Part shown: positions 54,262-62,905 of the stretch, piece after piece
Layout of the letters: every line of letters starts with the position of its first letter
Position numbering within the stretch: position 1 is the first letter of the stretch
Origin: Peptococcaceae bacterium
Lineage (GTDB): Bacteria > Bacillota > Desulfotomaculia > Desulfotomaculales > Desulfocucumaceae
Direction: 5' to 3'
Length of the DNA: 64,000 nt
Assembly (NCBI GenBank): GCA_023512435.1
Contig: JAILZP010000002.1
Span: forward strand, 1 to 64,000
Program-made: the position numbers and the translations under genes
Notes under the pieces: generated by a model
Database searches by the model: none
What the model saw: the letters and a program-made list of their open reading frames with translations, nothing else
What the model was told of the DNA's origin: nothing

Positions 54262-55260
54262 GTGGCCGCATTTTTAAGTTTTCTCATATTCGGGGTGCTT
54301 GTCCTGGCAGGGGTGGCCGTGCTGTTCAGCTTCATTCCGGTGGGGCTGTGGATCTCCGCCCTGGCCGCGGGGGTGCGCATAGGCATCTTTACCCTGGTCG
54401 GCATGAGGCTCAGGAGGGTGCCTCCGGCCCAGATAGTCAACCCGCTGATTAAAGCCGACAAGGCCGGTCTGGACATCACCGTGAACCAGCTGGAGGCCCA
54501 CTACCTGGCCGGAGGCAACGTCGACCGGGTGGTGAACGCCCTGATCGCCGCCGAGAGGGCCAACATACCCCTTGCCTTTGAACGGGCGGCGGCCATAGAC
54601 CTGGCCGGCAGGGACGTCCTGGAGGCGGTCCAGATGAGCGTAAATCCGAAGGTCATCCAGACCCCCATGGTTTCGGCGGTGGCCAAGGACGGGATCGAGG
54701 TCAAGGTGGTGGCCCGGGTCACCGTCAGGGCAAACATAGACCGCCTGGTGGGCGGAGCCGGAACCGAGACCATCCTGGCCAGGGTGGGCGAGGGAGTGGT
54801 GACCACCGTGGGCAGCTCGGACTCCCACAAGTACGTGCTGGAGAACCCGGATTCCATTTCCCGCACCGTGCTGGAAAAGGGGCTGGACGCCGGAACGGCC
54901 TTCGAGATACTTTCCATTGACATAGCGGACGTGGACGTGGGCAGAAACATCGGGGCCCAGCTCCAGACCGACCAGGCCGAGGCCGACAAGCGCATAGCCC
55001 AGGCCAAGGCCGAGGAGAGAAGGGCCATGGCGGTGGCCCGGGAGCAGGAAATGAAGGCCTATGTGGAGGAAATGAGGGCCAAGGTGGTGGAAGCCGAGGC
55101 CGAGGTGCCCAGGGCCCTTTCGGACGCGCTCCGGCAGGGCAGGCTGGGAGTGATGGACTACTACAACATGCAGAACCTGCTGGCCGACACCAGGATGCGG
55201 GAGGGGATTTCCGCCGTAGGCCGGGCGGAGGACTGCCGGGGCGGGCCCAATGAGAAGTGA
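54262..55260 (+). CDS. floA: Flotillin-like protein FloA
   Basis: 332 residues. N-terminal membrane-inserting hairpin (residues 3-45), SPFH domain ([33 protein letters not shown]) and a Glu/Ala-rich coiled coil ([18 protein letters not shown]). It scaffolds functional membrane microdomains. GTG 54262 follows SD AAGGAGG. Its usual partner nfeD is displaced to 48.8 kb. Confidence 0.95.
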   Translation: MAAFLSFLIFGVLVLAGVAVLFSFIPVGLWISALAAGVRIGIFTLVGMRLRRVPPAQIVNPLIKADKAGLDITVNQLEAHYLAGGNVDRVVNALIAAERANIPLAFERAAAIDLAGRDVLEAVQMSVNPKVIQTPMVSAVAKDGIEVKVVARVTVRANIDRLVGGAGTETILARVGEGVVTTVGSSDSHKYVLENPDSISRTVLEKGLDAGTAFEILSIDIADVDVGRNIGAQLQTDQAEADKRIAQAKAEERRAMAVAREQEMKAYVEEMRAKVVEAEAEVPRALSDALRQGRLGVMDYYNMQNLLADTRMREGISAVGRAEDCRGGPNEK

Positions 55261-55301
55261 GGAAGGCGGAAACCGGACCGGACTGAGAAGGAGATGGCGG
55301 T

Positions 55302-55811
55302 ATGGGCATAATTGAAGGGGAGTATGACGACAGGCCCCTGCCGGGGCCCTGGAACCGCCGCGAAGGCGGATACCCCGGCCCCGTGGCGCGTGTTCCCGGC
55401 CCGGTGAATGAGGGGGCGATCGGGAGCGAAGGTAAAGATGACGACCTGCCCCTGCCCGGTCCGTGGGACCGCAGGCCGGTCCCCGTTCCCCCCGATCCCG
55501 GCCCCCCGGAGGAATCCCCCCGGACCGGGGAGGATGCGGATTATGACGCCGCGCCCCCGGACCACCGGGAGCCGGAACCTTTTCCGGGCCGGGCCGAAGA
55601 GCCGGGTGAAATGCCTGACACCGCCGGGCTGGAAGAATCAAGGGCCGCCTGTGAAAAACAGGTTCCGGGCCGGTGCCGCCGGCCGGGGGGTTATATACGG
55701 AAGATCTTCAGCCCCGCGGGGATCTATGCCGGGGTGATTATGGCCGAGGTCCTGGGACCCAGGGGAGGCAAATTAGGTCGTCAGTCGCCGGTCATCAGGC
55801 GTCGGCCGTAG
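55302..55811 (+). CDS. Proline-rich acidic protein of unknown function, downstream of floA
   Basis: 169 residues. The first 110 are low-complexity with a repeated DDxPLPGPWxRR motif (near residues 9-20 and 46-58). The C-terminal part YIRKIFSPAGIYAGVIMAEVLGPRGG looks conserved and amphipathic and may touch the membrane. ATG 55302 has a good SD (AAGGAGA). The last 12 or so residues are read from heptad-repeat DNA. Possibly a FloA-associated protein; not recognised. Confidence 0.55.
   Translation: MGIIEGEYDDRPLPGPWNRREGGYPGPVARVPGPVNEGAIGSEGKDDDLPLPGPWDRRPVPVPPDPGPPEESPRTGEDADYDAAPPDHREPEPFPGRAEEPGEMPDTAGLEESRAACEKQVPGRCRRPGGYIRKIFSPAGIYAGVIMAEVLGPRGGKLGRQSPVIRRRP
55773..55808 (+). repeat. Heptad repeat (GTCGTCA family), in a gene end
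   Basis: Degenerate GTCGTCA/GTCGCCG/GTCATCA/GCGTCGG units overlapping the 3' end of the preceding gene. Confidence 0.7.
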
Positions 55812-55880
55812 AAGACCCTTTACCTCGGTCAACGGCCAGGACTGAAGGTAAAATGACGGCTGCAACAAGGGGGCGGGAGA

Positions 55881-56714
55881 TTGGAGGAAGGGTTCAAGGC
55901 CGCGGTTTGCCAGTTGACTGTCGGGGAAGACAAGGGAAGGAACATTGACCTGGCCCGCCGGATGATTGCCCGGGCGGCGGCCGGGGGCGCCCGGCTGGTG
56001 GTGCTGCCCGAGATGTTCAACTGCCCGTACGTGGCCGGACTGTTCCCCCGCTACGCGGAGACCTACCCGGGTGGCGAAACCTTTCGGATGCTGTCCGGGG
56101 CCGCCGCGGAGGAAAAGATATACCTGGTGGGCGGTTCGGTGCCCGAACGGGAGGGTTCCCTGGTATACAACAGCAGTTTTGTGTTCGGTCCCGGGGGAGA
56201 GTTGCTGGGCCGGCACAGGAAGGTTCACCTGTTTGACGTTGACCTGCCCGGGGGCGTGCGGGTCAAGGAATCCGGCACACTGGCCGCAGGCGGAGGGGTC
56301 ACCGTTATCGACACCGGCCTCGGGCGGATTGGGGTGGCCATCTGTTACGACGTCAGGTTTCCGGAACTGATCAGGCTGATGACCCTGGCGGGGGCCGGGG
56401 TGATGGTGATCCCGGCCGCCTTCAACATGACCACCGGGCCGGCCCACTGGGACACGGTTTTCCGCTGCCGGGCGGTGGACAACCAGGTCTACGTCATCGC
56501 GGCCTCGCCGGCCCGGGATGCAGGGGCACCCTACGTGGCCTACGGGCATTCCATGATCGTTGACCCCTGGGGGGACATTGTGGCCCGGGCGGGGGAGGGG
56601 GAGCAGGTGATCAGCGCAGAGATTTTTCCGGAGAAAATTGATCGAGTCAGGCTGGAACTGCCCCTGCTGAAACACAGGCGGACGGACCTGTACGATATTA
56701 CCATCAAAAAGTAG
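55881..56714 (+). CDS. Carbon-nitrogen hydrolase (nitrilase superfamily, Nit2/omega-amidase-like)
   Basis: 277 residues. Catalytic triad visible: Glu in VLPEMFN, Lys in GRHRKVHLFD and Cys in AICYDVRFPE. The pattern is closest to omega-amidase/Nit2, which hydrolyses 2-oxoglutaramate; other amides are possible. TTG 55881 after GGGCGGGA. Confidence 0.88.
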   Translation: MEEGFKAAVCQLTVGEDKGRNIDLARRMIARAAAGGARLVVLPEMFNCPYVAGLFPRYAETYPGGETFRMLSGAAAEEKIYLVGGSVPEREGSLVYNSSFVFGPGGELLGRHRKVHLFDVDLPGGVRVKESGTLAAGGGVTVIDTGLGRIGVAICYDVRFPELIRLMTLAGAGVMVIPAAFNMTTGPAHWDTVFRCRAVDNQVYVIAASPARDAGAPYVAYGHSMIVDPWGDIVARAGEGEQVISAEIFPEKIDRVRLELPLLKHRRTDLYDITIKK

Positions 56715-56762
56715 ATCAAAGTATTTTCGGCTATCTCCAATGCGGGGTCGGGTGGTTTAAGC

Positions 56763-57572
56763 ATGCGCAAGAAGCTTGACCGCTTGCGCCGGATTCTGTC
56801 CGGCTGCGAAAGCGCGGTGGTGGCTTTTTCCGGCGGTGTGGACAGCACGCTGCTCCTGAAGGTGGCCGCGGACGTCCTGGGACCCCGGGTGACTGCGGCC
56901 ACGGTTGATTCCCCCCTGGCGGTTCCGGGAGAGCTGGACCTGGCCGGGCAACTGGCCGGGCTGATTGGGGTCCGGCAATTTGTGATCAAGGGAAAAGCGC
57001 TGGCCGATCCCGGGTTCCGGCGCAACCCCCCGGAAAGGTGTTACATTTGTAAGCGCCACGTCTATACCGCCCTGTGGGAACTGGCCAGGGAAACGGGGGC
57101 CGGGGCTGTCCTGGACGGCGCGAACGCCGACGATCCGGGTGATTTCCGTCCGGGCCTGCGGGCCGGCCGGGAAATGGGCGTGCGCAGCCCCCTCCTGGAG
57201 GCCGGCCTGACCAAGGATGAAATACGCAGCCTGTCCAGGGAGTTCGGCCTGCCCAACTGGAACCGGCCTGCCCAGCCGTGCCTGGCCACCCGGATACCCT
57301 ACGGCGATCCCGTCGACGAAACAAAACTGCTGCAGATAGCGAAGGCGGAAAAGTTTCTTTATGACCGGGGATATACAGCGGTGCGGGTGCGCCATCACGG
57401 GCCGGTGGCCAGGCTGGAACTGCTTCCCGGTGAAATGGGCCTTTTCGGGGACCCCGGGCTCCGGGAGGAAATAGACACCGCGCTGAAGCGGCTGGGGTTC
57501 AGTTACGTGGTGGTGGACCTGGCGGGTTTGCGCAGCGGCAGCCTGAACGACCTCCTGCAGCCCCGGCCGTGA
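56763..57572 (+). CDS. larE: ATP-dependent sacrificial sulfur transferase LarE
   Basis: 269 residues. PP-loop FSGGVDSTLLLKVA, RCYICKRHVY, and PAQPCLATRIPYG carrying the Cys that donates sulfur. It sulfurates the pyridinium carboxylate made by LarB in nickel-pincer cofactor synthesis. Start overlap and spacing link it to larB. Confidence 0.93.
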   Translation: MRKKLDRLRRILSGCESAVVAFSGGVDSTLLLKVAADVLGPRVTAATVDSPLAVPGELDLAGQLAGLIGVRQFVIKGKALADPGFRRNPPERCYICKRHVYTALWELARETGAGAVLDGANADDPGDFRPGLRAGREMGVRSPLLEAGLTKDEIRSLSREFGLPNWNRPAQPCLATRIPYGDPVDETKLLQIAKAEKFLYDRGYTAVRVRHHGPVARLELLPGEMGLFGDPGLREEIDTALKRLGFSYVVVDLAGLRSGSLNDLLQPRP

Positions 57573-57604
57573 AAGAAGGACGAATCCTTGGAGGATGTGG
57601 GAAA

Positions 57605-58387
57605 GTGGACCGGCAACAATTGAGAGAGCTTCTGGACAGTCTGGCCCGGCAGGAGATCACAGTGGACCAGGCCGTGGATCGACTCAAAAGCCTGCCCTAC
57701 CAGGATCTGGGCTTCGCCAAGGTGGACCATCACCGGGGCCTGCGCTGCGGCTTCCCGGAGGTGATCTTCTGCCAGGGGAAAAAGCCGGACCAGGTGGCCA
57801 AAATATTTCAGCAGCTTATGGCGGTAAACCGCACCATACTGGGCACCCGGGCCGGCGCGGAGGCCTGCGCGGCCGTGCGGGAGGTCTGCCCGGAGGTGGA
57901 ATACTTTGCCGATGCCCGCTGTCTTGTTTACGGCATGCCGGAAAAACCCCTTTTTTCCGGCCGGGTCCTGGTGGTCAGCGCCGGGACGGCGGACCTGCCG
58001 GTGGCCGAGGAGGCGGCGGTTTGCGCCAGGGCCATGGGCAATCCGGTGGACCGGCTCTATGACGTGGGGGTGGCCGGGCTGCACCGCCTGCTGCATCACC
58101 AGGATTTAATCCGGCAGTCGGCGGTGGTGATCGTGGCGGCCGGCATGGAGGGAGCCCTTCCCAGCGTGGTGGGCGGGCTCACCGACCGGCCGGTAATCGC
58201 CGTGCCCACCAGCGTCGGTTACGGGGCAAGCTTCGGCGGCCTGGCGGCCCTGCTGGCGATGCTGAACAGCTGCGCCGCCGGCGTGGGCGTGGTCAACATA
58301 GACAATGGCTTCGGGGCGGCGGCCCTGGCCACGGCCATCAACCGGGCGGCGCATTCTCTGGCTGATGCCGGGGGCGGGGAATGTTGA
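57605..58387 (+). CDS. larB: Pyridinium-3,5-biscarboxylate synthase LarB
   Basis: 260 residues. N-terminal LarB domain and C-terminal PurE-like (AIR carboxylase) domain (VVSAGTADLPVAEEA, VAAGMEGALPSVVGGL, PTSVGYGASFGG). It carboxylates and hydrolyses nicotinic acid adenine dinucleotide. GTG 57605 follows SD GGAGG at 10 nt; GTG 57569 overlaps the larE stop. larC and larA are not in the window. Confidence 0.92.
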   Translation: MDRQQLRELLDSLARQEITVDQAVDRLKSLPYQDLGFAKVDHHRGLRCGFPEVIFCQGKKPDQVAKIFQQLMAVNRTILGTRAGAEACAAVREVCPEVEYFADARCLVYGMPEKPLFSGRVLVVSAGTADLPVAEEAAVCARAMGNPVDRLYDVGVAGLHRLLHHQDLIRQSAVVIVAAGMEGALPSVVGGLTDRPVIAVPTSVGYGASFGGLAALLAMLNSCAAGVGVVNIDNGFGAAALATAINRAAHSLADAGGGEC

Positions 58388-58416
58388 TACCGTAAGAAAT
58401 GAATACGAAGACCAGT

Positions 58417-58447
58417 CAGGCCTTCCTTACGGGAGGCCTGTATCTTA
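58417..58447 (+). terminator. Terminator of larEB
   Basis: CAGGCCT (58417-58423) with AGGCCTG (58434-58440), then TATCTTATTTT. Confidence 0.75.
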
Positions 58448-58515
58448 TTTTAAAGCATATTGACTCTTTTGCGGTTGTCCCGGCCCTCCCGGCCATGTTC
58501 CGCCGGGCGGCCCGG

Positions 58516-58544
58516 TTGAGTTGATGTGTTTTATCTGTTAGAAT
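58516..58544 (+). promoter_or_regulatory. Promoter of ychF
   Basis: TTGAGT, 17-nt spacer, TAGAAT. Confidence 0.65.
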
Positions 58545-58572
58545 ATAGCAGGCGAGAGGAGGAGTGTTTCAG

Positions 58573-59664
58573 TTGCTTTCAGCTGGTCTGATCGGACTGC
58601 CCATGGCGGGCAAAACCACCGTTTTCAACCTTGTGACCAATGCAGGCGCAGAGACATCCAGGTTTCTGACCGGAAAATCCGATACCAACGTCAGCATGGC
58701 CTCCGTTCCCGACCGGAGGGTGGATTTTCTCTCCGGCCTGTACAAGCCCCGCCGGACGGTCTATGCCCAGGTTAAATTCAGCGACGTGCCGGGCCTGGTG
58801 AGGGGGGCCAGCCAGGGCCAGGGGGTGGGGAATGCCTTCCTGGACGGCATCCGCCAGGCGGACCTGCTGGTGCACGTGGTCAGGGCCTTTGAAAACCCGG
58901 ATGTGGTCCATGTGGACGGGAGCATAAATCCGCCCAGGGACGTGGAAACGGTGGACCTGGAGCTGCTCCTGGCCGACATGGAGTTCGTGGAAAAAAGAAT
59001 CCGTCGCATAGAGGAAGGAAAAAAGATCAAAAAGGAAAACCTGGCCGAGCTGGCGGTGATGAAAAAGATTCTGGCCCGGCTGGAAAATGAAATCCCCATG
59101 ACCGGAGCGGACCTGGATCCGGACGAGAGGGACCTGCTGAAGAATTACAGCTTTTTCACGGACAAGCCGGTGATTCTGGTGGTGAATACCGGCGAAGATC
59201 AGTTTCGTAATAAAGATTATCCCGGCAGGGAAGACCTGGTGAAACTGGCGGAAAGGAGAGGCGTCCGGCTGATTGAGGTCTGCGGGCTCATGGAAATGGA
59301 GATCAGCCAGCTGCCGCCCCAGGACAGGGGACTCTTTATGGCCGACCTGGGGATAGAGGAACTGGGCGTGGAGAGGCTGGTCCGGGCGGCCTACGACACC
59401 CTGGGCCTGATCTCGTTTTTCACGGTCGGGGAGGATGAGGTTAAGGCCTGGACCGTCCGGAAGGGAACCGATGCCAAAAGGGCTGCCGGGAAAATTCACT
59501 CCGACATTGAGAGGGGCTTCATCAGGGCCGAGGTGGTGAAATTCAGCGATCTCCGGGAACTGGGAAGCATGCCGAAGGTTAAGGAAAAGGGCCTGGCCCG
59601 TCTGGAGGGCCGGGAGTACATTGTCCAGGACGGCGACATCATTAATTTCAGGTTTAATGTCTGA
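58573..59664 (+). CDS. ychF: Obg-family ATPase YchF
   Basis: 363 residues. P-loop GLPMAGKTT, switch II FSDVPGLVRGAS, the coiled-coil insert and the C-terminal TGS-like domain (FFTVGEDEVKAWTVRKGT ... FIRAEVVKFSDL). The family prefers ATP and binds ribosomes. TTG 58573 fits the homologous start and is 10 nt from SD GAGGAG; GTG 58564 is closer than usual. Confidence 0.93.
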   Translation: MLSAGLIGLPMAGKTTVFNLVTNAGAETSRFLTGKSDTNVSMASVPDRRVDFLSGLYKPRRTVYAQVKFSDVPGLVRGASQGQGVGNAFLDGIRQADLLVHVVRAFENPDVVHVDGSINPPRDVETVDLELLLADMEFVEKRIRRIEEGKKIKKENLAELAVMKKILARLENEIPMTGADLDPDERDLLKNYSFFTDKPVILVVNTGEDQFRNKDYPGREDLVKLAERRGVRLIEVCGLMEMEISQLPPQDRGLFMADLGIEELGVERLVRAAYDTLGLISFFTVGEDEVKAWTVRKGTDAKRAAGKIHSDIERGFIRAEVVKFSDLRELGSMPKVKEKGLARLEGREYIVQDGDIINFRFNV

Positions 59665-59675
59665 AGACCTTATTC

Positions 59676-59711
59676 TGTCGGAATCCAGAGTCCGTAATCC
59701 AGAATCCAGAA
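59676..59711 (+). repeat. Heptad repeat (CCAGAAT family)
   Basis: Four degenerate AATCCAG units between convergent ychF and the PilZ gene. Confidence 0.8.
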
Positions 59712-59764
59712 TGAAAAAACCGGGAAATCACGGTGTTTTCACGTGTCATTTTTCCTGGCGCCGG

Positions 59765-60451
59765 TCAGGAGGACGGCGGGGTGTATTTCCGCCTTTTGTT
59801 TTGAATATAGTGACGCTGGATCTTCGTTATGTACGAGACCACCCGTTCGCGTTCAATTCCCGGAAGATTCTCAAACTCGACGGCAACCTTGTAGATTGGG
59901 TCAGCCTGCCCGGTTTCCTCTTCGACCCTCAACACCCGGCCGGGGATGGCCAGGTTTCTGCCCCCCTCCAGATCCAAAACGAGCCTGATTTCATCGCCGG
60001 GATTCAGTTTTTTCCCGGTCTTGAAGCAGAGGCCCCCGCCGCTGATGTCCTCCAGGCGGTCGGTTTTGTACTGTCCCGGTCTTTTTCCGGCATCCCCGGC
60101 GGGAATCCATTTAAACTCCAGATCCGTCCGCAGTCTGTACCATTTGCGCTTTCGCTGCGGGTCCAAAGGCCGCAGCTTGACCCGGCCGCGCCGGGATGAT
60201 TCTTTTTCTTTCTTCAGCCAGGACAGGCGGAAAACCTGGAACACCAGGACAAAAAAAAGTACAGTCAGGGCGAAGCCTGCAATATTTTTCACGCTGAATA
60301 GATGCCTGCCGCTAAAGGCATCAGTTATGCTGCGGGACACATCATGAAAGGTTGTCCCGGCCAGGCAGGGCCGGGCAAAGGCAAACAACTGCAGCGACAA
60401 TACCGCCGCTGCCGGTTTCAGTTTCAACAAGAAATTCTTTATCTTTTCCAT
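59765..60451 (-). CDS. Membrane-anchored PilZ-domain protein (c-di-GMP binding)
   Basis: 228 residues. A signal-like N-terminal helix (about 13-32), a TM helix near 56-75, a basic linker, then PilZ (about 100-215) with the c-di-GMP motif region RKRKWYRLR and DISGGGLCF (DxSxxG). Located at the 3' end of a Tad pilus-type locus, so it may couple c-di-GMP to pilus function; this is inference from position. Confidence 0.85.
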   Translation of the reverse strand: MEKIKNFLLKLKPAAAVLSLQLFAFARPCLAGTTFHDVSRSITDAFSGRHLFSVKNIAGFALTVLFFVLVFQVFRLSWLKKEKESSRRGRVKLRPLDPQRKRKWYRLRTDLEFKWIPAGDAGKRPGQYKTDRLEDISGGGLCFKTGKKLNPGDEIRLVLDLEGGRNLAIPGRVLRVEEETGQADPIYKVAVEFENLPGIERERVVSYITKIQRHYIQNKRRKYTPPSS

Positions 60452-60514
60452 GATACCCTTCGCGCACCGGCGATTACGGATTAATCCCCCGGTTTGCCAG
60501 TTTTTTCTGGGACT

Positions 60515-60523
60515 ATTATAACA
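60515..60523 (-). promoter_or_regulatory. Extended -10 promoter of the PilZ gene
   Basis: Minus strand TGT-TATAAT, 64 nt before the start codon. Confidence 0.55.
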
Positions 60524-60560
60524 CCCGCCCGGATAAACGGAAAGAATCTTGTTATCACCC

Positions 60561-61532
60561 CTAGACCTTAAATTGCAGCGAGAGCGCGTTCAGCCGGTCC
60601 ACCAGCCGGTGCACTTTCTTGGCCGAGACGGTGATGTCCTGAAGCGCCTCCATTTGCCTCCTGTTGCTCAAGTCGATTACCGTAGTCCCGGAGGTTCCTT
60701 CCCGGACAGCGTTTTCGGCCAAGTTCCTGAACTCCTGGGACCTGTTCAGGATTACCTGGGTGGATTTGGTCAGTTCGGCGGCGCTGGTCCTCACCGACAT
60801 GAACAGGTTGGCCAGGTGGCCGGTCATGGAATTAAAGGCCAGGGCCAGGCCGCCCAGTTCGTCAAGCTGCCGGACGGGCGCCCGGTGGGTAAAGTTCCCC
60901 GCCGCGATGTGTTCGGTTGCTTCCTTTAAGTCCTGAATGGGCTGTTTCAGGATCTGGCCCGCCAAAACCCTGGCCAGCATTATGCCGGCGAGAATCGAGG
61001 CCAGGGATATATACAGCAAGTGCATTAAGAAGTCTCTGATAATCTTTTCGTATCTCTGGCTGTCAATTCCAAGCCGGATGTAACCCATCACGCTGCCCCC
61101 CTTGGTGATGATGGGAGCAATAAAATCGTAACCGGCACGTTTCCCGGCAGCGTCGGTATAGACGCTCACGGTGTTTTGGGCAGGCAGGCCGCCGTCCAGT
61201 GAAGTTTCTTTGCCTATCTGGCCGGGGTCGGTATGGGAGACTATTTTTCCGGCGGCGTTGATTATCGCGGCGTAGCTTATGTCCCCGTTGGCCAGCACGT
61301 GTTGCATGTGTTCCCGGAGAAGATCGGGGTTGCCGGCCTGCATGTGTTCGGCCGCAAATGAGGTTGACGACCGCACTATGCTCCATCCCTTTTCATGGGC
61401 CTGGCTTTCAACCAGTACCCTTGTGTGGAAATAGTTTGCAGTGCCCACCGCCACCATTAAAAAAGTGATCAGCATCGCCGTATAAAGACTCATTTTAGAG
61501 GCTATGGAACCGGTTTTCGCCATCTTGCCCAT
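60561..61532 (-). CDS. Cache-like sensor with HAMP domain and no output domain
   Basis: 323 residues. TM1 near 13-33, extracellular single-Cache-like sensor (about 40-160, YAAIINAAGKIVSHTD), TM2 near 168-190, HAMP (about 192-245, LKQPIQDLKEATEHIAAG), then an 80-residue helical tail. The tail resembles neither a kinase nor a methyl-accepting hairpin (no EEVRKLA motif). ATG at 61532. Probably part of the Tad locus regulation. Confidence 0.8.
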   Translation of the reverse strand: MGKMAKTGSIASKMSLYTAMLITFLMVAVGTANYFHTRVLVESQAHEKGWSIVRSSTSFAAEHMQAGNPDLLREHMQHVLANGDISYAAIINAAGKIVSHTDPGQIGKETSLDGGLPAQNTVSVYTDAAGKRAGYDFIAPIITKGGSVMGYIRLGIDSQRYEKIIRDFLMHLLYISLASILAGIMLARVLAGQILKQPIQDLKEATEHIAAGNFTHRAPVRQLDELGGLALAFNSMTGHLANLFMSVRTSAAELTKSTQVILNRSQEFRNLAENAVREGTSGTTVIDLSNRRQMEALQDITVSAKKVHRLVDRLNALSLQFKV

Positions 61533-61546
61533 AGATCGAACACTCC

Positions 61547-61891
61547 TTATTTAGTGATTATTATTTTGTCGCCGGCCGAGGTTCCGGAAGGCGCCAGGGT
61601 TCCGGCGGAAAACTCTATAACCAGGTGGGCGTCCCGCACTGCGCCGGACAGCCTGAAGGGGGGCAGTCCGGCCACTGTTCTCACCACCATGCCCTTCCTG
61701 TCAACGAAAAGTATATCAATGGCGAACCTCATGAACATGGTGTGTACCGCCCGGCAGGGCTTCAGCACCAGGCACCATCCCGGGGCCAGTCCGGGCCTGC
61801 CCATGAGGCCCTTAAACCTTGCCAAAAAACTGTCGGCCATGATTACGGTATGGGCCAGCTCTTTGTTCCTGGTCAGGTTGATCACCCGCAT
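61547..61891 (-). CDS. DUF192 family protein
   Basis: 114 residues. DUF192 pattern: RFKGLMGRPGLAPGWCLVL, MHTMFM-like VHTMFMRFAIDILFVD, and DAHLVIEFSAGTL. Function unknown; commonly found in Tad loci. ATG at 61891 with SD AGGTGT; a longer frame starts at 61909. Confidence 0.88.
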   Translation of the reverse strand: MRVINLTRNKELAHTVIMADSFLARFKGLMGRPGLAPGWCLVLKPCRAVHTMFMRFAIDILFVDRKGMVVRTVAGLPPFRLSGAVRDAHLVIEFSAGTLAPSGTSAGDKIIITK

Positions 61892-61959
61892 TTTTTTACA
61901 CCTCGCCATGGCTTCCGGAGAGACCGCCCGCGGCTCCCCGGCGGCATATCTTTTTTGAC

Positions 61960-62889
61960 TTACAGGACCAACGCCTGGTAGATATTTATGGCCGCCGGGC
62001 CGAGCAGGACTACAAAGATGGCGGGGAAGATGCAGGTGACCATGGGAATGAGCATTTTAACCGGCGCTTTCATGGCTTTCTCCTCGGCCCTCTGTCTCCT
62101 TTTGCGCCGGACTTCTTCCGACTGCAGCCGCATTATATTGCTGAGGCTGATTCCCAGCTGGTCGGCCATGATTACGGATCCCACAAAGGTGGACAGGTCG
62201 TCCACATCAACCCGGTCGGCCATGTCCCTTAGGGCATCCTTCCGGCTTTTCCCCATTTTGCATTCCTGGAGCACGATCAGGAACTCCTGGGGCAGCGGAC
62301 CCTTGCTTTTTTCCGCCACTTTCATGATGGCCCCGTCAAAACCCATCCCCGCCTCCATGCTTACCGTAATCAGGTCCAGAACATCGGGCAGGGTCTTTTC
62401 CACCTCGTTTTTTCTTTCGTCAGTCTGCCTGCGCAGGTATATGTCCGGCAGGATCCAGCCGCCTGCCGCGGCTGCAGCCGAAACCGCCAGCAAATTCCCG
62501 GTTTTCAGGCTGAGAAGGGAATCGGCCAGGACGGCCAGAGCCGGCCCGCATACTGCCAGCATCAGCTTAATGGCCATGAATTCCCTGGGCCCCAGACCTC
62601 CGGGCCTGCCGGCCATGGTGATTTTCCTGGAAATGACAGCCTCCTTTTCCGACGGCAGCATCCTTGAGGCCACCCTGACCAGTTTCTGCAGAAATGGCCG
62701 GAAAACCCTTTTCATGAACGGCTCGCTCAGTTCCTTTTCCCGGATGGTGGGGCGGTGCCGGCCAACAACCTCTTCAACCCTTTTGGACATTTCCAGCTGT
62801 TTTCCGAACAGTAACAGGTAAACTGCCATAAAGGCGAACAACGCGGCCATGAAAACAGGTGCCAGGACTTGAAAGAGCTGCGTATACAT
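61960..62889 (-). CDS. tadC: Tad pilus inner-membrane protein TadC
   Basis: 309 residues. GspF/T2SSF domain (about 150-285, LPDVLDLITVSMEAGMGFDGAI, MADQLGISLSNIMRLQ) with TM helices near 8-28, 108-150 and 285-305. Pairs with TadB in the Flp pilus assembly platform. Confidence 0.93.
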   Translation of the reverse strand: MYTQLFQVLAPVFMAALFAFMAVYLLLFGKQLEMSKRVEEVVGRHRPTIREKELSEPFMKRVFRPFLQKLVRVASRMLPSEKEAVISRKITMAGRPGGLGPREFMAIKLMLAVCGPALAVLADSLLSLKTGNLLAVSAAAAAGGWILPDIYLRRQTDERKNEVEKTLPDVLDLITVSMEAGMGFDGAIMKVAEKSKGPLPQEFLIVLQECKMGKSRKDALRDMADRVDVDDLSTFVGSVIMADQLGISLSNIMRLQSEEVRRKRRQRAEEKAMKAPVKMLIPMVTCIFPAIFVVLLGPAAINIYQALVL

Positions 62890-62905
62890 AAAATGACCAC
62901 CTCTG

